A DNA stretch of 41,252 nucleotides from Candidatus Moraniibacteriota bacterium (GTDB taxonomy: Bacteria; Patescibacteriota; Minisyncoccia; CAIUEV01; JAHKAQ01). The notes beneath the pieces were generated by a model, which did not search any database, was not told the origin of the DNA, and saw only the letters and a program-made list of their open reading frames with translations. The translations under genes were made by a program, and so were the position numbers. The stretch spans positions 1-41,252 of the forward strand of contig WJJI01000042.1 in the NCBI GenBank assembly GCA_014729795.1. The letters are read 5' to 3'. Below are positions 32,810 to 41,252 of the stretch, piece by piece (position 1 is the first letter of the stretch; every line of letters begins with the position of its first letter).

Positions 32810-33964
32810 TTATATATAAACCCGGGGATTGGGTCGATTTTCTAGCATAACCTCGTTTGAAGTTAGCGAGCTTTGAGAACGCCTAGATGCGCTATAAATA
32901 TTGCTGACCAAACCTAGAAGGAAGAACTCAACCACTAACGCGCTGCCACCGTAGGAAACTAATGGTAAAGGCAGCCCAATAACCGGAAAAATACCGATAT
33001 TCATGCCAATATTAACCAGTAGCTGAATAGCAAACATGGCCATAACCCCCTCAACAATATAGCGACCAAAATTATCTGTACTGGTAAACGCAACTTTGTA
33101 CAGCTGATAAAAAAGATACAAAAAACCCAACATTAATAAAAACGTGCCGCTAAAACCCAATTCTTCGCCGATGGTAGCGTAAATAAAATCGGTGTGGGCT
33201 TCGGGTAAAAAATGAAGCTGAGACTGAGAACCGTGGCCCAGACCCTTACCGGAAAGACCACCGGAGCCTATGGCGGTCATGGATTGTAAAACATGGTAGC
33301 CGCTACCAGAGGGATCGCCTTCCGGGTCAAGAAAGCCGGTTAGTCGTTCTTTTTGATAGGTTTTTAAATAAAAAAACCAGCTTAATACCGCAGCCGCGAC
33401 AAACCCCAATAAAAGAAGAGCCACGTAATGTCTTTTAACCCCCCAATTAATGAGCATAACAAACCAGATACCCAAAATCACTAAACCGGAACCCAAGTCT
33501 GGCTGCATTATAGTTAGGAGAAATGGCACCAGACAGATTATCCCGGAGATTAAAATATGTTTGGGTCTTTTGTCGTCTTTACCCGCTTTGAAAAAATATT
33601 TAGCCAGAATTAAAATAACGCCCATTTTCATAATTTCAACCGGCTGCAGATGATAAGAGGAAATCTGAAACCAACCTGACGTTCCCTGAATTTCCAGACC
33701 GAAAATCAAAACCAAGAACATTAAAAGCAAGCCAAATAAGTAAAAGTAACGAGCATAATGCTCCCAAATGCCATAATTAATAGCATTAACCGCGAAAAAT
33801 ACCACCAAGGAAATACCAATGAACAAGGATTGCCTCTTAAAATTGTTAAAACCAGGATCTTGAAAGGAAACGCTATAAATAGCCAGCAGTCCGATGCCGA
33901 CAATAAAAAGAACGCTTAAAAACAAGGTAAAATTGAAATAAAATTTTCTTTGAGTGATTTTCAT
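32810..33964 (-). CDS. rodA: RodA/FtsW/SpoVE-family SEDS peptidoglycan glycosyltransferase
   Basis: A 384-residue polytopic membrane protein with about ten helices. SEDS hallmarks are seen: GIGLLAIYSVS in the first helix, QPVEIMKMGVIL, MQPDLGSGLVI, the large loop LTGFLDPEGDPSGSGYHV followed by QSMTAIGSGGLSGKGLGHG, HTDFIYATIGEELGF, and the last-helix FPVIGLPLPLVSYGGSALV. RodA polymerises lipid II in side-wall growth. The absence of FtsW-type extensions and the motif details favour RodA over FtsW. No class B PBP or mreBCD is in the window. It follows rfbB by 34 nt and is the last gene of the minus-strand block. Confidence 0.88.
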   Translation of the reverse strand: MKITQRKFYFNFTLFLSVLFIVGIGLLAIYSVSFQDPGFNNFKRQSLFIGISLVVFFAVNAINYGIWEHYARYFYLFGLLLMFLVLIFGLEIQGTSGWFQISSYHLQPVEIMKMGVILILAKYFFKAGKDDKRPKHILISGIICLVPFLLTIMQPDLGSGLVILGIWFVMLINWGVKRHYVALLLLGFVAAAVLSWFFYLKTYQKERLTGFLDPEGDPSGSGYHVLQSMTAIGSGGLSGKGLGHGSQSQLHFLPEAHTDFIYATIGEELGFSGTFLLMLGFLYLFYQLYKVAFTSTDNFGRYIVEGVMAMFAIQLLVNIGMNIGIFPVIGLPLPLVSYGGSALVVEFFLLGLVSNIYSASRRSQSSLTSNEVMLENRPNPRVYI

Positions 33965-33998
33965 TTTTGTTGATTAAAGTCATGAAAATGCTCAATAT

Positions 33999-35009
33999 TT
34001 AGCTTAAACCTTTAGCTTTATATTGGGCTTGATAGTACTGTTGATAGTTTTTGTCTTGCAATTTTCGCCACCAAGATTGATGCTCTTGGTACCATTTAAT
34101 AGTTTGTTCAATGCCTTGCATGAATTTAGTTTGAGGTTGCCAGCCTAGTTTCTTTAGCTTATCGCTATTGACAGCATAGCGAAAATCATGACCCGGGCGA
34201 TCTTGGATAAATTCAAGCCGGCTTTTATCAAGGTTAAATTTTTTTAAAATAATTTCCGCGATTTCCAAATTGGTGAATCTCTCTTGGGTGCCGATATTGA
34301 ACACCCGACCGGTTTCCGCTTGATGTAAAAGCAAATCAATAGCTCGGCAATGATCTTGAGTATAAATCCATTCTCGTACATTACTGCCTGAGCCGTAGAT
34401 TGGAATTTTTTTACCCTGAATTAGATTGGTAACGGATAGAGCAATAAATTTTTCCGGATATTGGTAAGGACCATAAAAATTACAACTGTGGGCCACGATA
34501 ACCGGAGTTTTAAAAGTTCGCACGTAAGCAGCGCACATTAAGTCTCCCGCGGCTTTAGAAGCGCTATAGGGACTATTGGGTCGCATGGGGGAGTCTTCAA
34601 AAAATTCTTTGGTTTGAGTTTCCCCAAACACTTCGTCGGTGGAAATCTGAATCATTTTTTTAGCTTGACCGCGACGAGTAAATTCAAGTAATTCATGCGT
34701 GCCGAGTGCGTTGGTATGAGAAAATTCCAAAGGGCTTAAAATCGAGCGGTCAACATGAGTTTCAGCCGCATAGTTAACAAGCGCGTCAAATTTATGTTTT
34801 TTTAGTTTTTTTAAATCGGCTTGACTGGCGATGTCGCCTTGAATAAATTGATAATTTTTATTGTTTTCGACATGGCTTAAGTTATCGAGATTGCCCGCGT
34901 AAGTAAGCTTATCAAAATTAACAATCTGATAATCGGGATAGTTGTTCAAGAGATAATGAATAAAATTTGAACCCATAAAGCCCGCGCCGCCGGTAATAAG
35001 AAGTTTCAT
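33999..35009 (-). CDS. rfbB: dTDP-glucose 4,6-dehydratase
   Basis: An extended short-chain dehydrogenase that makes dTDP-4-keto-6-deoxyglucose for deoxysugar glycans. NAD motif ITGGAGFMGSNFIHYLL, then FDKLTYAGNLDNL, YAAETHVDRSI, ISTDEVFGE with the catalytic acidic pair, PYSASKAAGDLM with the YxxxK motif, and NFYGPYQYPEKFI are diagnostic. The 336-residue length is normal. The other rhamnose-pathway genes (rfbA, C, D) are not present here. It lies between pyrG and rodA on the same strand, 78 nt after pyrG. Confidence 0.92.
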   Translation of the reverse strand: MKLLITGGAGFMGSNFIHYLLNNYPDYQIVNFDKLTYAGNLDNLSHVENNKNYQFIQGDIASQADLKKLKKHKFDALVNYAAETHVDRSILSPLEFSHTNALGTHELLEFTRRGQAKKMIQISTDEVFGETQTKEFFEDSPMRPNSPYSASKAAGDLMCAAYVRTFKTPVIVAHSCNFYGPYQYPEKFIALSVTNLIQGKKIPIYGSGSNVREWIYTQDHCRAIDLLLHQAETGRVFNIGTQERFTNLEIAEIILKKFNLDKSRLEFIQDRPGHDFRYAVNSDKLKKLGWQPQTKFMQGIEQTIKWYQEHQSWWRKLQDKNYQQYYQAQYKAKGLS

Positions 35010-35087
35010 AAATATTTTTAAGAAATTAAGTCAATTTGCAAGCTATGACATAATACCAAAATTACCGACTTGACAACAGAGTTTTGG

Positions 35088-36734
35088 TTATTTCTTGTAT
35101 TTAAGGGCTTTGCCGGTTTTAATAAATTCCATAAACAGCGGGTGGGGCTGGTGCGGACTGGATTGAAATTCCGGATGAAACTGCACAGCCAGGAAAAAGG
35201 GGTGTTTTTCCTTGGGTAATTCGATAATTTCCATTAATTTTTTGTCTTGAGAATAACCGGAAAAAACCAAACCGGCTTTTTGTAATTTCGAAATATATTC
35301 GGGATTAACCTCATAACGATGACGGTGTCTTTCCCATACGCTGGTTTTTTTATAAATCGCGCGAGCCCTTGAGCCGGGCTTGAGAAAAGCTTGATAAATT
35401 CCTAACCTCATACTGCCGCCATAGTCATGATGTTTTAATTTTCTAGCTTGATCCGGCAGAATATCGATAACCGAGTCCGGACCGTGAGGTTTGACTTCGC
35501 TAGTGTTGGCCCGCTTTATACCAGCTTGATGACGGGCAAATTCAACCACGGCCCATTGCAAGCCGTAACATAAGCCCAGATAAGGAATTTGCTTTTGACG
35601 AGCATATTGAATAGCTTTGACAATGCCTTCAGTGCCTCGTTCGCCAAAACCGCCGGGCACCACAACTCCTTGATATTGATCTAATTTGGCAACGCTTTTA
35701 GGATTTTGCTCAAAATCAAAAGAATCAACCCAATCTAAAACCGGCTCGACATCGTTAGCATAAGCGCTGTGTTTAATTGATTGGATAACCGAAATGTATG
35801 AATCCGAAAGAATAAATTCACCGGTGTTAAAATACTTGCCCACAATTGCAATTTTGATGGTTTTTTTCAGTCTTTTTATTTTGTTAGATAGTTTTTCCCA
35901 GGGCTTAAGCCGGTCTTTTTTAGCTTTAAGTTTTAGTTTATCCAAAATTATTTGACTGAGTCCGTCTTTTTCAAAATTCACCGGCAGGTGATAAACCGAA
36001 TCCACATCAGGCGCGGAAATGACATCATGTTCGCGAATATTACAAAAAGTAGCGATTTTTTCTTTTCGTTTTTGATCAAGCCGACGCTCTGAACGAGCAA
36101 CGATAAAATCTGGTTGAATACCGGCCGAGTTAAGAGTGCGCACCGCTGACTGAGTTGGTTTGGTTTTCATTTCCCCGACTTTTTTAGGAATCGGCAAAAA
36201 GGAAACCATACCGATTAAAACATTGCCCGGATATTTTATGCGCATCATTCGAGCCGCTTCCAAAAATAAAATATTTTGATATTCGCCCACGGTACCGCCA
36301 ATTTCTATAACACAAATTTCGGAATTGCTGTTTTTAGTCGCGTATTCAATGCGGCGAATAACTTCCAGAGGAATATGGGGTACGACCTCCACGCATTTAC
36401 CGCGGTATTTCATAGCCCGTTCCTTCTCAATAACTTTTTTGTAAACACTACCGGTAGTCATATAGTTAGCGCTAGGCAGCTCTTGATCAAGAAAGCGTTC
36501 ATAATTGCCCATATCCTGATCGCACTCCATGCCATCGGCTAAAACAAAAACCTCCCCATGTTCGGTAGGATTCATGGTACCGGCATCCACGTTAACATAA
36601 GGATCAATTTTAATCGCGGTTACACGAAATCCTTTAGCTTTTAAAATGGCTGAAATAGCTGAACAAGTAGTGCCCTTACCCACTCCGCTCATAACTCCGC
36701 CGGTTACGAATATATAATTTTTATTTGTCTTCAT
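35088..36734 (-). CDS. pyrG: CTP synthase
   Basis: Makes CTP from UTP, ATP and glutamine. The synthetase domain starts NYIFVTGGVMSGVGKG, a variant of the common GGVVSSLGKG, then KIDPYVNVDAGTMNPTEHGE with the metal-binding Asp and ICVIEIGGTVGEYQN. The GATase domain has VVPGGFGERG, GLCYGLQWAVV with the nucleophilic Cys, and QFHPEFQSSP with the His-Glu pair. These residues are intact. I prefer the ATG at 36734 (MKTNKNYIF) to the one at 36749. It overlaps the 3' end of rplI by 14 nt, so the genes are coupled. The variant P-loop and NPTEHGEVF block fit the divergent CTP synthases of CPR bacteria. Confidence 0.95.
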   Translation of the reverse strand: MKTNKNYIFVTGGVMSGVGKGTTCSAISAILKAKGFRVTAIKIDPYVNVDAGTMNPTEHGEVFVLADGMECDQDMGNYERFLDQELPSANYMTTGSVYKKVIEKERAMKYRGKCVEVVPHIPLEVIRRIEYATKNSNSEICVIEIGGTVGEYQNILFLEAARMMRIKYPGNVLIGMVSFLPIPKKVGEMKTKPTQSAVRTLNSAGIQPDFIVARSERRLDQKRKEKIATFCNIREHDVISAPDVDSVYHLPVNFEKDGLSQIILDKLKLKAKKDRLKPWEKLSNKIKRLKKTIKIAIVGKYFNTGEFILSDSYISVIQSIKHSAYANDVEPVLDWVDSFDFEQNPKSVAKLDQYQGVVVPGGFGERGTEGIVKAIQYARQKQIPYLGLCYGLQWAVVEFARHQAGIKRANTSEVKPHGPDSVIDILPDQARKLKHHDYGGSMRLGIYQAFLKPGSRARAIYKKTSVWERHRHRYEVNPEYISKLQKAGLVFSGYSQDKKLMEIIELPKEKHPFFLAVQFHPEFQSSPHQPHPLFMEFIKTGKALKYKK

Positions 36735-37176
36735 CAGATTTAACTTCAAGATTAATGTGGCTAGTTATTTGATGAGGTAATTCAATCTTAATTTCATATT
36801 TACCGATTAGTTTGATTGGCTCTGCTAATTGAATGGCTTGCGGGGGGATGTCATGCTTTTCCTCGGCAAGTAGATCGGTAATATCTTGAGTTTTAATTGA
36901 GCCGAACAGTTTTTGGTCCTTGGCTTTGGCGGTAACAACAAAAGACCGGCCTTGAATTTTTTTTGCAGTCTCCCGATATATTTTGATTTTGGCTTGCTCT
37001 TCTTTTTCCCGCTCTTGTTTAAGTTTTTCAGCCTGAGCAACGGCCTTGAGCGTAGCTAATTTGGCTTTCAACTTAGGTAAAAGGAAATTTCTGGCAAAAC
37101 CATCTTTGACCGAAACGATATCGCCTTTGCGGCCTAATTTGTTGACGTCTTGTTGAAGCACTACTTGAGCTGACAT
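36721..37176 (-). CDS. rplI: 50S ribosomal protein bL9
   Basis: A 151-residue bL9. The N-terminal globular domain shows VVLQQDVNKLGRKGDIVSVK and GFARNFLLPK, the signature that contacts 23S rRNA. A Lys/Glu-rich connecting helix follows (about 45-80), then the C-domain with LFGSIKTQDI, the IGKYEIKIELP segment and an acidic tail. bL9 is missing from several CPR groups, so its presence helps to narrow the lineage. It has a promoter upstream (37262-37291) and runs into pyrG with a 14-nt overlap. Confidence 0.96.
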   Translation of the reverse strand: MSAQVVLQQDVNKLGRKGDIVSVKDGFARNFLLPKLKAKLATLKAVAQAEKLKQEREKEEQAKIKIYRETAKKIQGRSFVVTAKAKDQKLFGSIKTQDITDLLAEEKHDIPPQAIQLAEPIKLIGKYEIKIELPHQITSHINLEVKSDEDK

Positions 37177-37261
37177 AGTTGGTGTGTTAAATACTTAAAT
37201 TTTATTATACTCTATAAACACAATTTAAATAAAACCGGAAACCAGTTTTAAGATTAAAAGC

Positions 37262-37291
37262 ATTCTAGCATTATTTTCATAAATATTTCAA
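37262..37291 (-). promoter_or_regulatory. Sigma70-type promoter for rplI-pyrG
   Basis: Minus-strand TTGAAA (37286-37291), an 18-nt spacer, then TAGAAT (37262-37267), in the gap between rseP and rplI. A second -10-like TATAAT occurs nearer the gene at 37204-37209 without a good -35. Confidence 0.45.
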
Positions 37292-37300
37292 GCGGTCGGG

Positions 37301-38521
37301 CTAAAACAGGTTGGTAATTTTTTCAAGAACCACTTGAAACTTATCTTGAAAATGAAAAATATCTTTTACCGTGACGACAAACATTAACAAAAGTAAAAGC
37401 AACATGCCGGTTAAATGAAATTTACCTTCTAGATTTGAAGAAACGGGTTTGCCTTTAATGAATTCGATAAGTAAAAACAATATTCGGCCGCCATCTAAAG
37501 CCGGAAAAGGGAGAATATTGATAATGGCTAGATTAATTGAAAGAAAAGCGGTGAATTGAACCAAGTAAGCAAAACCCATTTCGGTCATGCGATTAGTCAG
37601 AACCACAATACCGATTGGACCGGCCACGTTTTGAGCTAATTTAGCATCGCCTCGAAAAATCAAATCGCCTAAAATTTGACCAAAGCCATCGAGCATTTGC
37701 TTGGTCAAATTATAAGTATGGGACAGGCTCATGGGGATGGCCTGAAAAAAAGGATAAGACTTGATGGCGGTTTTCACTAAAGCCACGCCCAAGGAACCTT
37801 GATCGGCCGGTGGATCTTTTCTAGGGACGCCTTTATAACGATAAATGTCATCGCCTCTTTTGACTTCTAAAGTAATTTCTGCGCCAGCGTTTTTTTTCAA
37901 AAAAGCAATGTTTTCGGCCAAGCCGGTGCTTTGAAATTCTTGGCCGCTTGAAGTATAAATTTTATTAATTTCATCGCCGATTTGTAAACCCATATTTTCC
38001 GCGGGCGAATCCGGGGCTATTTCCGTGATTTGAATTTTGGGATTCTTCAATTTGTCGTTATCATCAGTAACCGCCTCGGGCAAGCCGGTAACAAAGCCGA
38101 TAAATAAAATCAGAGCCGCGGCGAAAAAGTTCATGATTACTCCGGCCGCCAAAATAATGATTCGTTGATAAACAGGTTTGTGGGAAAAATTTTTGGATTT
38201 GCGGGAAAATTCTCGATCTTGTGATTTTTTTAAATCAAGCTTGAGTTTGTTTTCTCCGTCTTCGCCTAATATCTTTACAAAACCGCCGATAGGAATCCAG
38301 TTCAACGAATAAATAGTGTTTTTGCGCTTAACTTCACGGCTTCCTTTAATGATTTCCCATTTTTGCTTTTTTTGATTGTAAACAAAACCAAAAATCCTGG
38401 GGGGAAAGCCAAAACCGAATTCCTGGGCCTTTACTCCAAAAAATCTGGCCATTAAAAAGTGGCCGAGCTCATGCACGAAAACCAATAAACCCAGGATTAT
38501 GATAAAAGCTAGAATTGCCAT
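37301..38521 (-). CDS. rseP: RseP/site-2 intramembrane zinc metalloprotease
   Basis: An M50B protease. Zinc site HELGH (17-21) lies in the first membrane helix. FGFGFPPRIFGF follows, then a cytoplasmic segment SLNWIPIGGFVKILGEDGE. A second helix (IILAAGVIMNFFAAALILF) comes next, then one PDZ domain around 160-240 (ITEIAPDSPAENMGLQIGDEI) and the third zinc ligand region NILPFPALDGGRILF in a later helix. In other bacteria it cleaves anti-sigma factors and signal-peptide remnants. It follows frr by 31 nt. Together with the PrsW-like protein, the window carries two intramembrane proteases. Confidence 0.93.
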   Translation of the reverse strand: MAILAFIIILGLLVFVHELGHFLMARFFGVKAQEFGFGFPPRIFGFVYNQKKQKWEIIKGSREVKRKNTIYSLNWIPIGGFVKILGEDGENKLKLDLKKSQDREFSRKSKNFSHKPVYQRIIILAAGVIMNFFAAALILFIGFVTGLPEAVTDDNDKLKNPKIQITEIAPDSPAENMGLQIGDEINKIYTSSGQEFQSTGLAENIAFLKKNAGAEITLEVKRGDDIYRYKGVPRKDPPADQGSLGVALVKTAIKSYPFFQAIPMSLSHTYNLTKQMLDGFGQILGDLIFRGDAKLAQNVAGPIGIVVLTNRMTEMGFAYLVQFTAFLSINLAIINILPFPALDGGRILFLLIEFIKGKPVSSNLEGKFHLTGMLLLLLLMFVVTVKDIFHFQDKFQVVLEKITNLF

Positions 38522-38552
38522 AAAAATATTAATTATTGAATTATAAAAATGA

Positions 38553-39107
38553 TTAATTACCGCTTATCTCCCGTTCCTTTATTTGCTTGATCTCCTCAAT
38601 TCTATTCATGTATTCATCCAGAAGTTTTTGTAAATCATTTTTAAAATTGAATAGTTGGTCTTGAGAAATTTGATTGTTTTTTTTAGCTTGGTTAAAAAAA
38701 TCAAGTTGCTTTTCTCTTTTATTTCTAAGACTAACCCGAGCGGCTTCAATTTTTTGATTTACTAATTTGCTTAACTCTTGACGTCTTTCTTGAGTTAGCG
38801 GCGGTAGATTTAGGATTACCGCCTCGCCATTATTATTAGGGTTTAGGCTTAGATCTGATTCGTTGATCGCTTTTTCAATTTTTTCTAGATCGCCTTTATT
38901 CCAAGGCGCGATCATGATTGTTTTGGCGTCCGGAGCGCTGATTTGAGCGACTTGATTCATTGGCGTTGGGTTGCCATAATAATTGATTTTCAGATTTTCA
39001 ACCAAACCGGTGGAAGCTCGTCCGGCTCGAATCGAAGCTAATTCATTTTTTAAACTTTGAATAGATTTCTCAAAATCTTGCTTGAGTTGACTAAGTTCGG
39101 TTTCCAT
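38553..39107 (-). CDS. frr: Ribosome recycling factor
   Basis: A 184-residue RRF that splits post-termination ribosomes with EF-G. The three-helix bundle motifs are clear: ELASIRAGRASTGLVENLKINYYG, PMNQVAQISAPDAKTIMIAPWNKGDLEKIEKAI, ESDLSLNPNNNGEAVILNLPPLTQERRQELSKLV, then the basic helix ARVSLRNKREKQLD. The canonical pyrH-frr-uppS-cdsA-dxr-rseP order is reduced to frr-rseP here, as in streamlined genomes. Confidence 0.97.
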   Translation of the reverse strand: METELSQLKQDFEKSIQSLKNELASIRAGRASTGLVENLKINYYGNPTPMNQVAQISAPDAKTIMIAPWNKGDLEKIEKAINESDLSLNPNNNGEAVILNLPPLTQERRQELSKLVNQKIEAARVSLRNKREKQLDFFNQAKKNNQISQDQLFNFKNDLQKLLDEYMNRIEEIKQIKEREISGN

Positions 39108-39179
39108 AAAACATAAATTAATGAATTACTTACTTGTTTTGGTTTTGATAGAAAATTTAACAAGGCTAAATATATGGAT

Positions 39180-40172
39180 CTATTTAGACTTTGATATTTT
39201 AATATTTTTAATGGAATAATACAACCTCTTGCTATTATAATAACCCTTAATGGCAATATCCGCCAACAAACCGGATATTAATAACTGAATACCGGCCAGA
39301 ATTAAAAGAAGAGATAATAAAGGCCAAATTTTATCAGAAAGCGGCACGCCCCAAAACATCCTGAGGATGAGTAAGGTAAGCAATAAGCCAGCACCGGCTA
39401 AAAAGGACGCAAGACCAATACCGCCAAATAAATGCAAGGGTCGGCTGGAATATTTTTTCCAAAACCAAACACTAATAATATCTAAAAAGCCTTTAAGCGC
39501 TCTGGTGGCGCCGTATTTAGTTTTACCCCAGGTTCGGGGATGATGTTTGACAATTACTTCGGTTATTCGAAAACCCTGAATCTTAAGGATCGCGGGAATA
39601 AAACGGTGCATTTCTCCGTACAAATCAATGTGTTCAAAGCACTCTTTACGATAGGCTTTTAAAGTACAACCGCTATCATGAATATGGTCGTTGATTAAAA
39701 ATTTTCTTAGAAACTCCGCAACTTTGGAGGCAAACTTCTTGGAAAATGAATCCTGACGATTTTTGCGCCAACCTGAGACCACATCATATCCTTGATTAAT
39801 TTTAGCAATTAGTTTTGAAAAATCCGCCGGATCGTTTTGTAAGTCTGAGTCCAGAGTTAGGATAATTTTTCCTTGAGCATATTTAAATCCGCAATCTAGC
39901 GCGGCGGTTTGCCCGAAATTCCGACGAAAATTAATTAAAGTTAAGGGAGCAAGATCTTTAACTTTTTCAAGAGAATCATCAGTGGAGCCGTCATTGATAA
40001 AAATTATTTCATAACTTTGGTTTAACTGATCCAAGCTTTGTTTGATTTTTTTATGTAACTGTTTTAAGTTGCCGGCTTCATTAAAAAAAGGACAAATCAC
40101 AGACAGCTCGGGTTTTAACTGATTTGCGCTTGCCGAATTGGAAATTTGATTAATATCGGGCATTACAAACAT
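39180..40172 (-). CDS. GT2 family polyprenyl-phosphate glycosyltransferase (DPM/GtrB-like)
   Basis: N-terminal GT-A domain: SVICPFFNEAGNL, EIIFINDGSTDDSL, NFRRNFGQTAALDCGF, and LTLDSDLQNDP with the DxD metal site, then DSGCTLKAYRK and EMHRFIPAI. Two C-terminal membrane helices follow (about 245-275 and 285-310). This is the layout of enzymes that transfer a sugar to undecaprenyl phosphate for envelope glycans. The sugar is unknown. An ATG three codons downstream is an alternative start. A promoter lies just upstream. Confidence 0.9.
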   Translation of the reverse strand: MFVMPDINQISNSASANQLKPELSVICPFFNEAGNLKQLHKKIKQSLDQLNQSYEIIFINDGSTDDSLEKVKDLAPLTLINFRRNFGQTAALDCGFKYAQGKIILTLDSDLQNDPADFSKLIAKINQGYDVVSGWRKNRQDSFSKKFASKVAEFLRKFLINDHIHDSGCTLKAYRKECFEHIDLYGEMHRFIPAILKIQGFRITEVIVKHHPRTWGKTKYGATRALKGFLDIISVWFWKKYSSRPLHLFGGIGLASFLAGAGLLLTLLILRMFWGVPLSDKIWPLLSLLLILAGIQLLISGLLADIAIKGYYNSKRLYYSIKNIKISKSK

Positions 40173-40190
40173 ATTACTAGCAATACAGCT

Positions 40191-40219
40191 ATTCTAGCCA
40201 TTTTAACTTTTTTTGTAAA
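40191..40219 (-). promoter_or_regulatory. Sigma70-type promoter for the GT2-frr-rseP block
   Basis: Minus-strand TTTACA (40214-40219), a 17-nt spacer, then TAGAAT (40191-40196), 18 nt before the start codon at 40172. This implies a very short leader. Confidence 0.45.
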
Positions 40220-40290
40220 TTATCAAACAAGTAAGGCTGATATTTTTTTGTCGCAGTAGAATTTAAGGTTCTTTTTTAAACAATAAGAAA

Positions 40291-41252
40291 TCACCAAGAA
40301 TAAGCGCAATTCCAAACAATTACTCCGGTGGGGTGGCCGGAATCATCAGTTTTGTGAATCGGGCCAACCTCGGGTTGAGCGCCGCCAGTACATAAATATT
40401 CAGGGTTATATCCAGGGGGGCTAGTACAGCTAGAATTGGCGAGACATTTAATAATGTTTAGAGCTTGAGACGCTGTAGTTGTATTGCTTAAACCGACATC
40501 GCTTTGCAGTATAGGATCATTGGCTAGCGGACCGCAATCTCCGGTTGGGGCTTGATAAAAGGCTTGGCAATAATCTGAGATTTGTCCATAAGACTCGCAT
40601 TGCCAGCGATAACCATTGCTAATCGATTCAAGATCGCCAGAAATTTCCCCCTCGTCTTCACAATAACCATAATTAGCTAAAGCTTGGTTGAGTAAATCTT
40701 CACTATCAAACATAGCTTGATCGACTTGAGAATGACATTGAGCTTGAGGACCTCCGGTACCAGTCCAATTAGCTTGACAGTTGCTTTGACCGCATATCCA
40801 ATTCCATTTACCAAGTTCATTATCATAAACAACATCAGGAGTGATGGAAGTGTCTTTGCAATAACCAGCTTCGGCATCATTTTCAAAGGCTCTTTGAGCT
40901 TGATTGAAATTCGTATTGGTATAAATTGAGGAACTGGGGGGTCGAGCGCATTCATTATTGCCATTCTGGCCATTATAAGGAGCAGCGCAGCGCTCACTAT
41001 TACAATACCAGTACCATTCATGGGGGCCTGTGCTTTCATCAAATTTTATTCCCCGACTAAAATCAAACATCGAGGAGCCGCCTTGGCAATAATCATGTTG
41101 GGTTAAATAACTTTCAAGAGTATCTAAAAAATTTTCCGGGGAATTAAAATTATTGGTGTCCAAGTCAACTTCAAGGCAGTTTGTTTGAGGTATTCCGGTG
41201 ATAGTTTCGGTAGGAGTTTCGGGGGGAGTTTCGGTGATAGTTTCGGTAGGAG
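40291..41252 (-). CDS. Cysteine-rich surface protein, C-terminal part (5' end beyond window)
   Basis: The frame is open to the right edge, so the start is outside; the TTG at 41163 is not needed as a start. The visible part begins with a Thr/Glu/Pro linker (TETITETPPETPTETITG), then NCLEVDL. Three related modules of about 60 residues follow, each with YC near the start, then W-x-W-x-C or R-W-x-C, a C-x-A and a further Cys. The last Cys-containing stretch ends VIVWNCAYSW. The modules are HDYC...YWYC...CAAP, AGYC...WNWIC...CQAN and YGYC...RWQC...YCQAF. The even spacing suggests disulfide-bonded extracellular repeats. No known family is recognised with confidence. It precedes the GT2 gene on the same strand but appears to be a separate unit. 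Confidence 0.7.
   Translation of the reverse strand, partial: PTETITETPPETPTETITGIPQTNCLEVDLDTNNFNSPENFLDTLESYLTQHDYCQGGSSMFDFSRGIKFDESTGPHEWYWYCNSERCAAPYNGQNGNNECARPPSSSIYTNTNFNQAQRAFENDAEAGYCKDTSITPDVVYDNELGKWNWICGQSNCQANWTGTGGPQAQCHSQVDQAMFDSEDLLNQALANYGYCEDEGEISGDLESISNGYRWQCESYGQISDYCQAFYQAPTGDCGPLANDPILQSDVGLSNTTTASQALNIIKCLANSSCTSPPGYNPEYLCTGGAQPEVGPIHKTDDSGHPTGVIVWNCAYSW
41197..41252 (-). repeat. 12-bp tandem repeat encoding Thr-Glu-Thr-(Ile/Pro) units
   Basis: At least 4.6 copies of a 12-bp unit of the form GGN-GNN-AGT-TTC on the plus strand run off the window edge. The unit is a multiple of three, so copy-number change alters linker length without breaking the frame. Confidence 0.8.

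Noticed and set aside
1-41252. Recoding of TGA as Gly or Trp, as in some CPR lineages (Gracilibacteria, Absconditabacteria)
   Set aside because: Recognisable proteins, for example the PrsW-like one at 10819, end at TGA in the expected place, and in-frame TGA is not needed inside any conserved gene.

Overview
This is an AT-rich bacterial window using the standard code (TGA, TAA and TAG all end recognisable genes). It has a streamlined layout. Many start codons have no Shine-Dalgarno sequence, there are several very large low-complexity surface proteins, and the CTP synthase is divergent. An Elp3-type radical-SAM/GNAT protein sits next to a Trm9-like methyltransferase, and the frr-rseP neighbourhood is stripped down. 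Together these suggest a Candidatus Patescibacteria (CPR) genome, probably one of the metabolically richer lineages because it keeps a branched-chain amino acid operon and bL9. The placement is inference from gene content, not from a marker tree.

Layout. 147-4348 (-): a DUF3048 membrane protein and a membrane-anchored protein whose LamG-like domain is interrupted by six 51-residue repeats. 4637-6869 (+): an overlapping pair, GH130 glycoside phosphorylase/hydrolase and GT4 glycosyltransferase. 6866-9883 (-): a CapA-like protein and what looks like a catalytically dead remnant of a type ISP restriction-modification enzyme. 10052-10819 (+): a PrsW-like intramembrane protease. 10827-19956 (-): two exported surface proteins (1018 and about 1917 residues) that share a C-terminal Ig-like module and a nearly identical membrane-anchor tail. 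20203-20405 (-): a truncated, frameshifted gene remnant.

20431-29290 (-) is the metabolic core: ilvE, ilvD, ilvB, ilvN, a nitroreductase, ilvC, a two-domain ABC ATPase and, from its own promoter, ridA. Upstream of ilvE there is a sigma70-type promoter, an 18-codon leader peptide rich in Ile/Val/Leu, a GGUGGUUAG antiterminator arm and an intrinsic terminator. This is the classical architecture of ribosome-mediated transcription attenuation and is, in my view, the most interesting thing in the window.

29310-32770: a wHTH-like/membrane protein of unknown function, then a divergent pair (Trm9-like methyltransferase and Elp3) that suggests a bacterial route to modified wobble uridine (cm5U to mcm5U). 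32810-40172 (-): cell-envelope and housekeeping genes (GT2, frr, rseP, rplI, pyrG, rfbB, rodA), with promoters visible before the GT2 gene and before rplI. 40291 to the right edge (-): the C-terminal part of a cysteine-rich surface protein with a Thr/Glu/Pro linker made of 12-bp repeats. I see no tRNA, rRNA, CRISPR array, transposase or phage gene.
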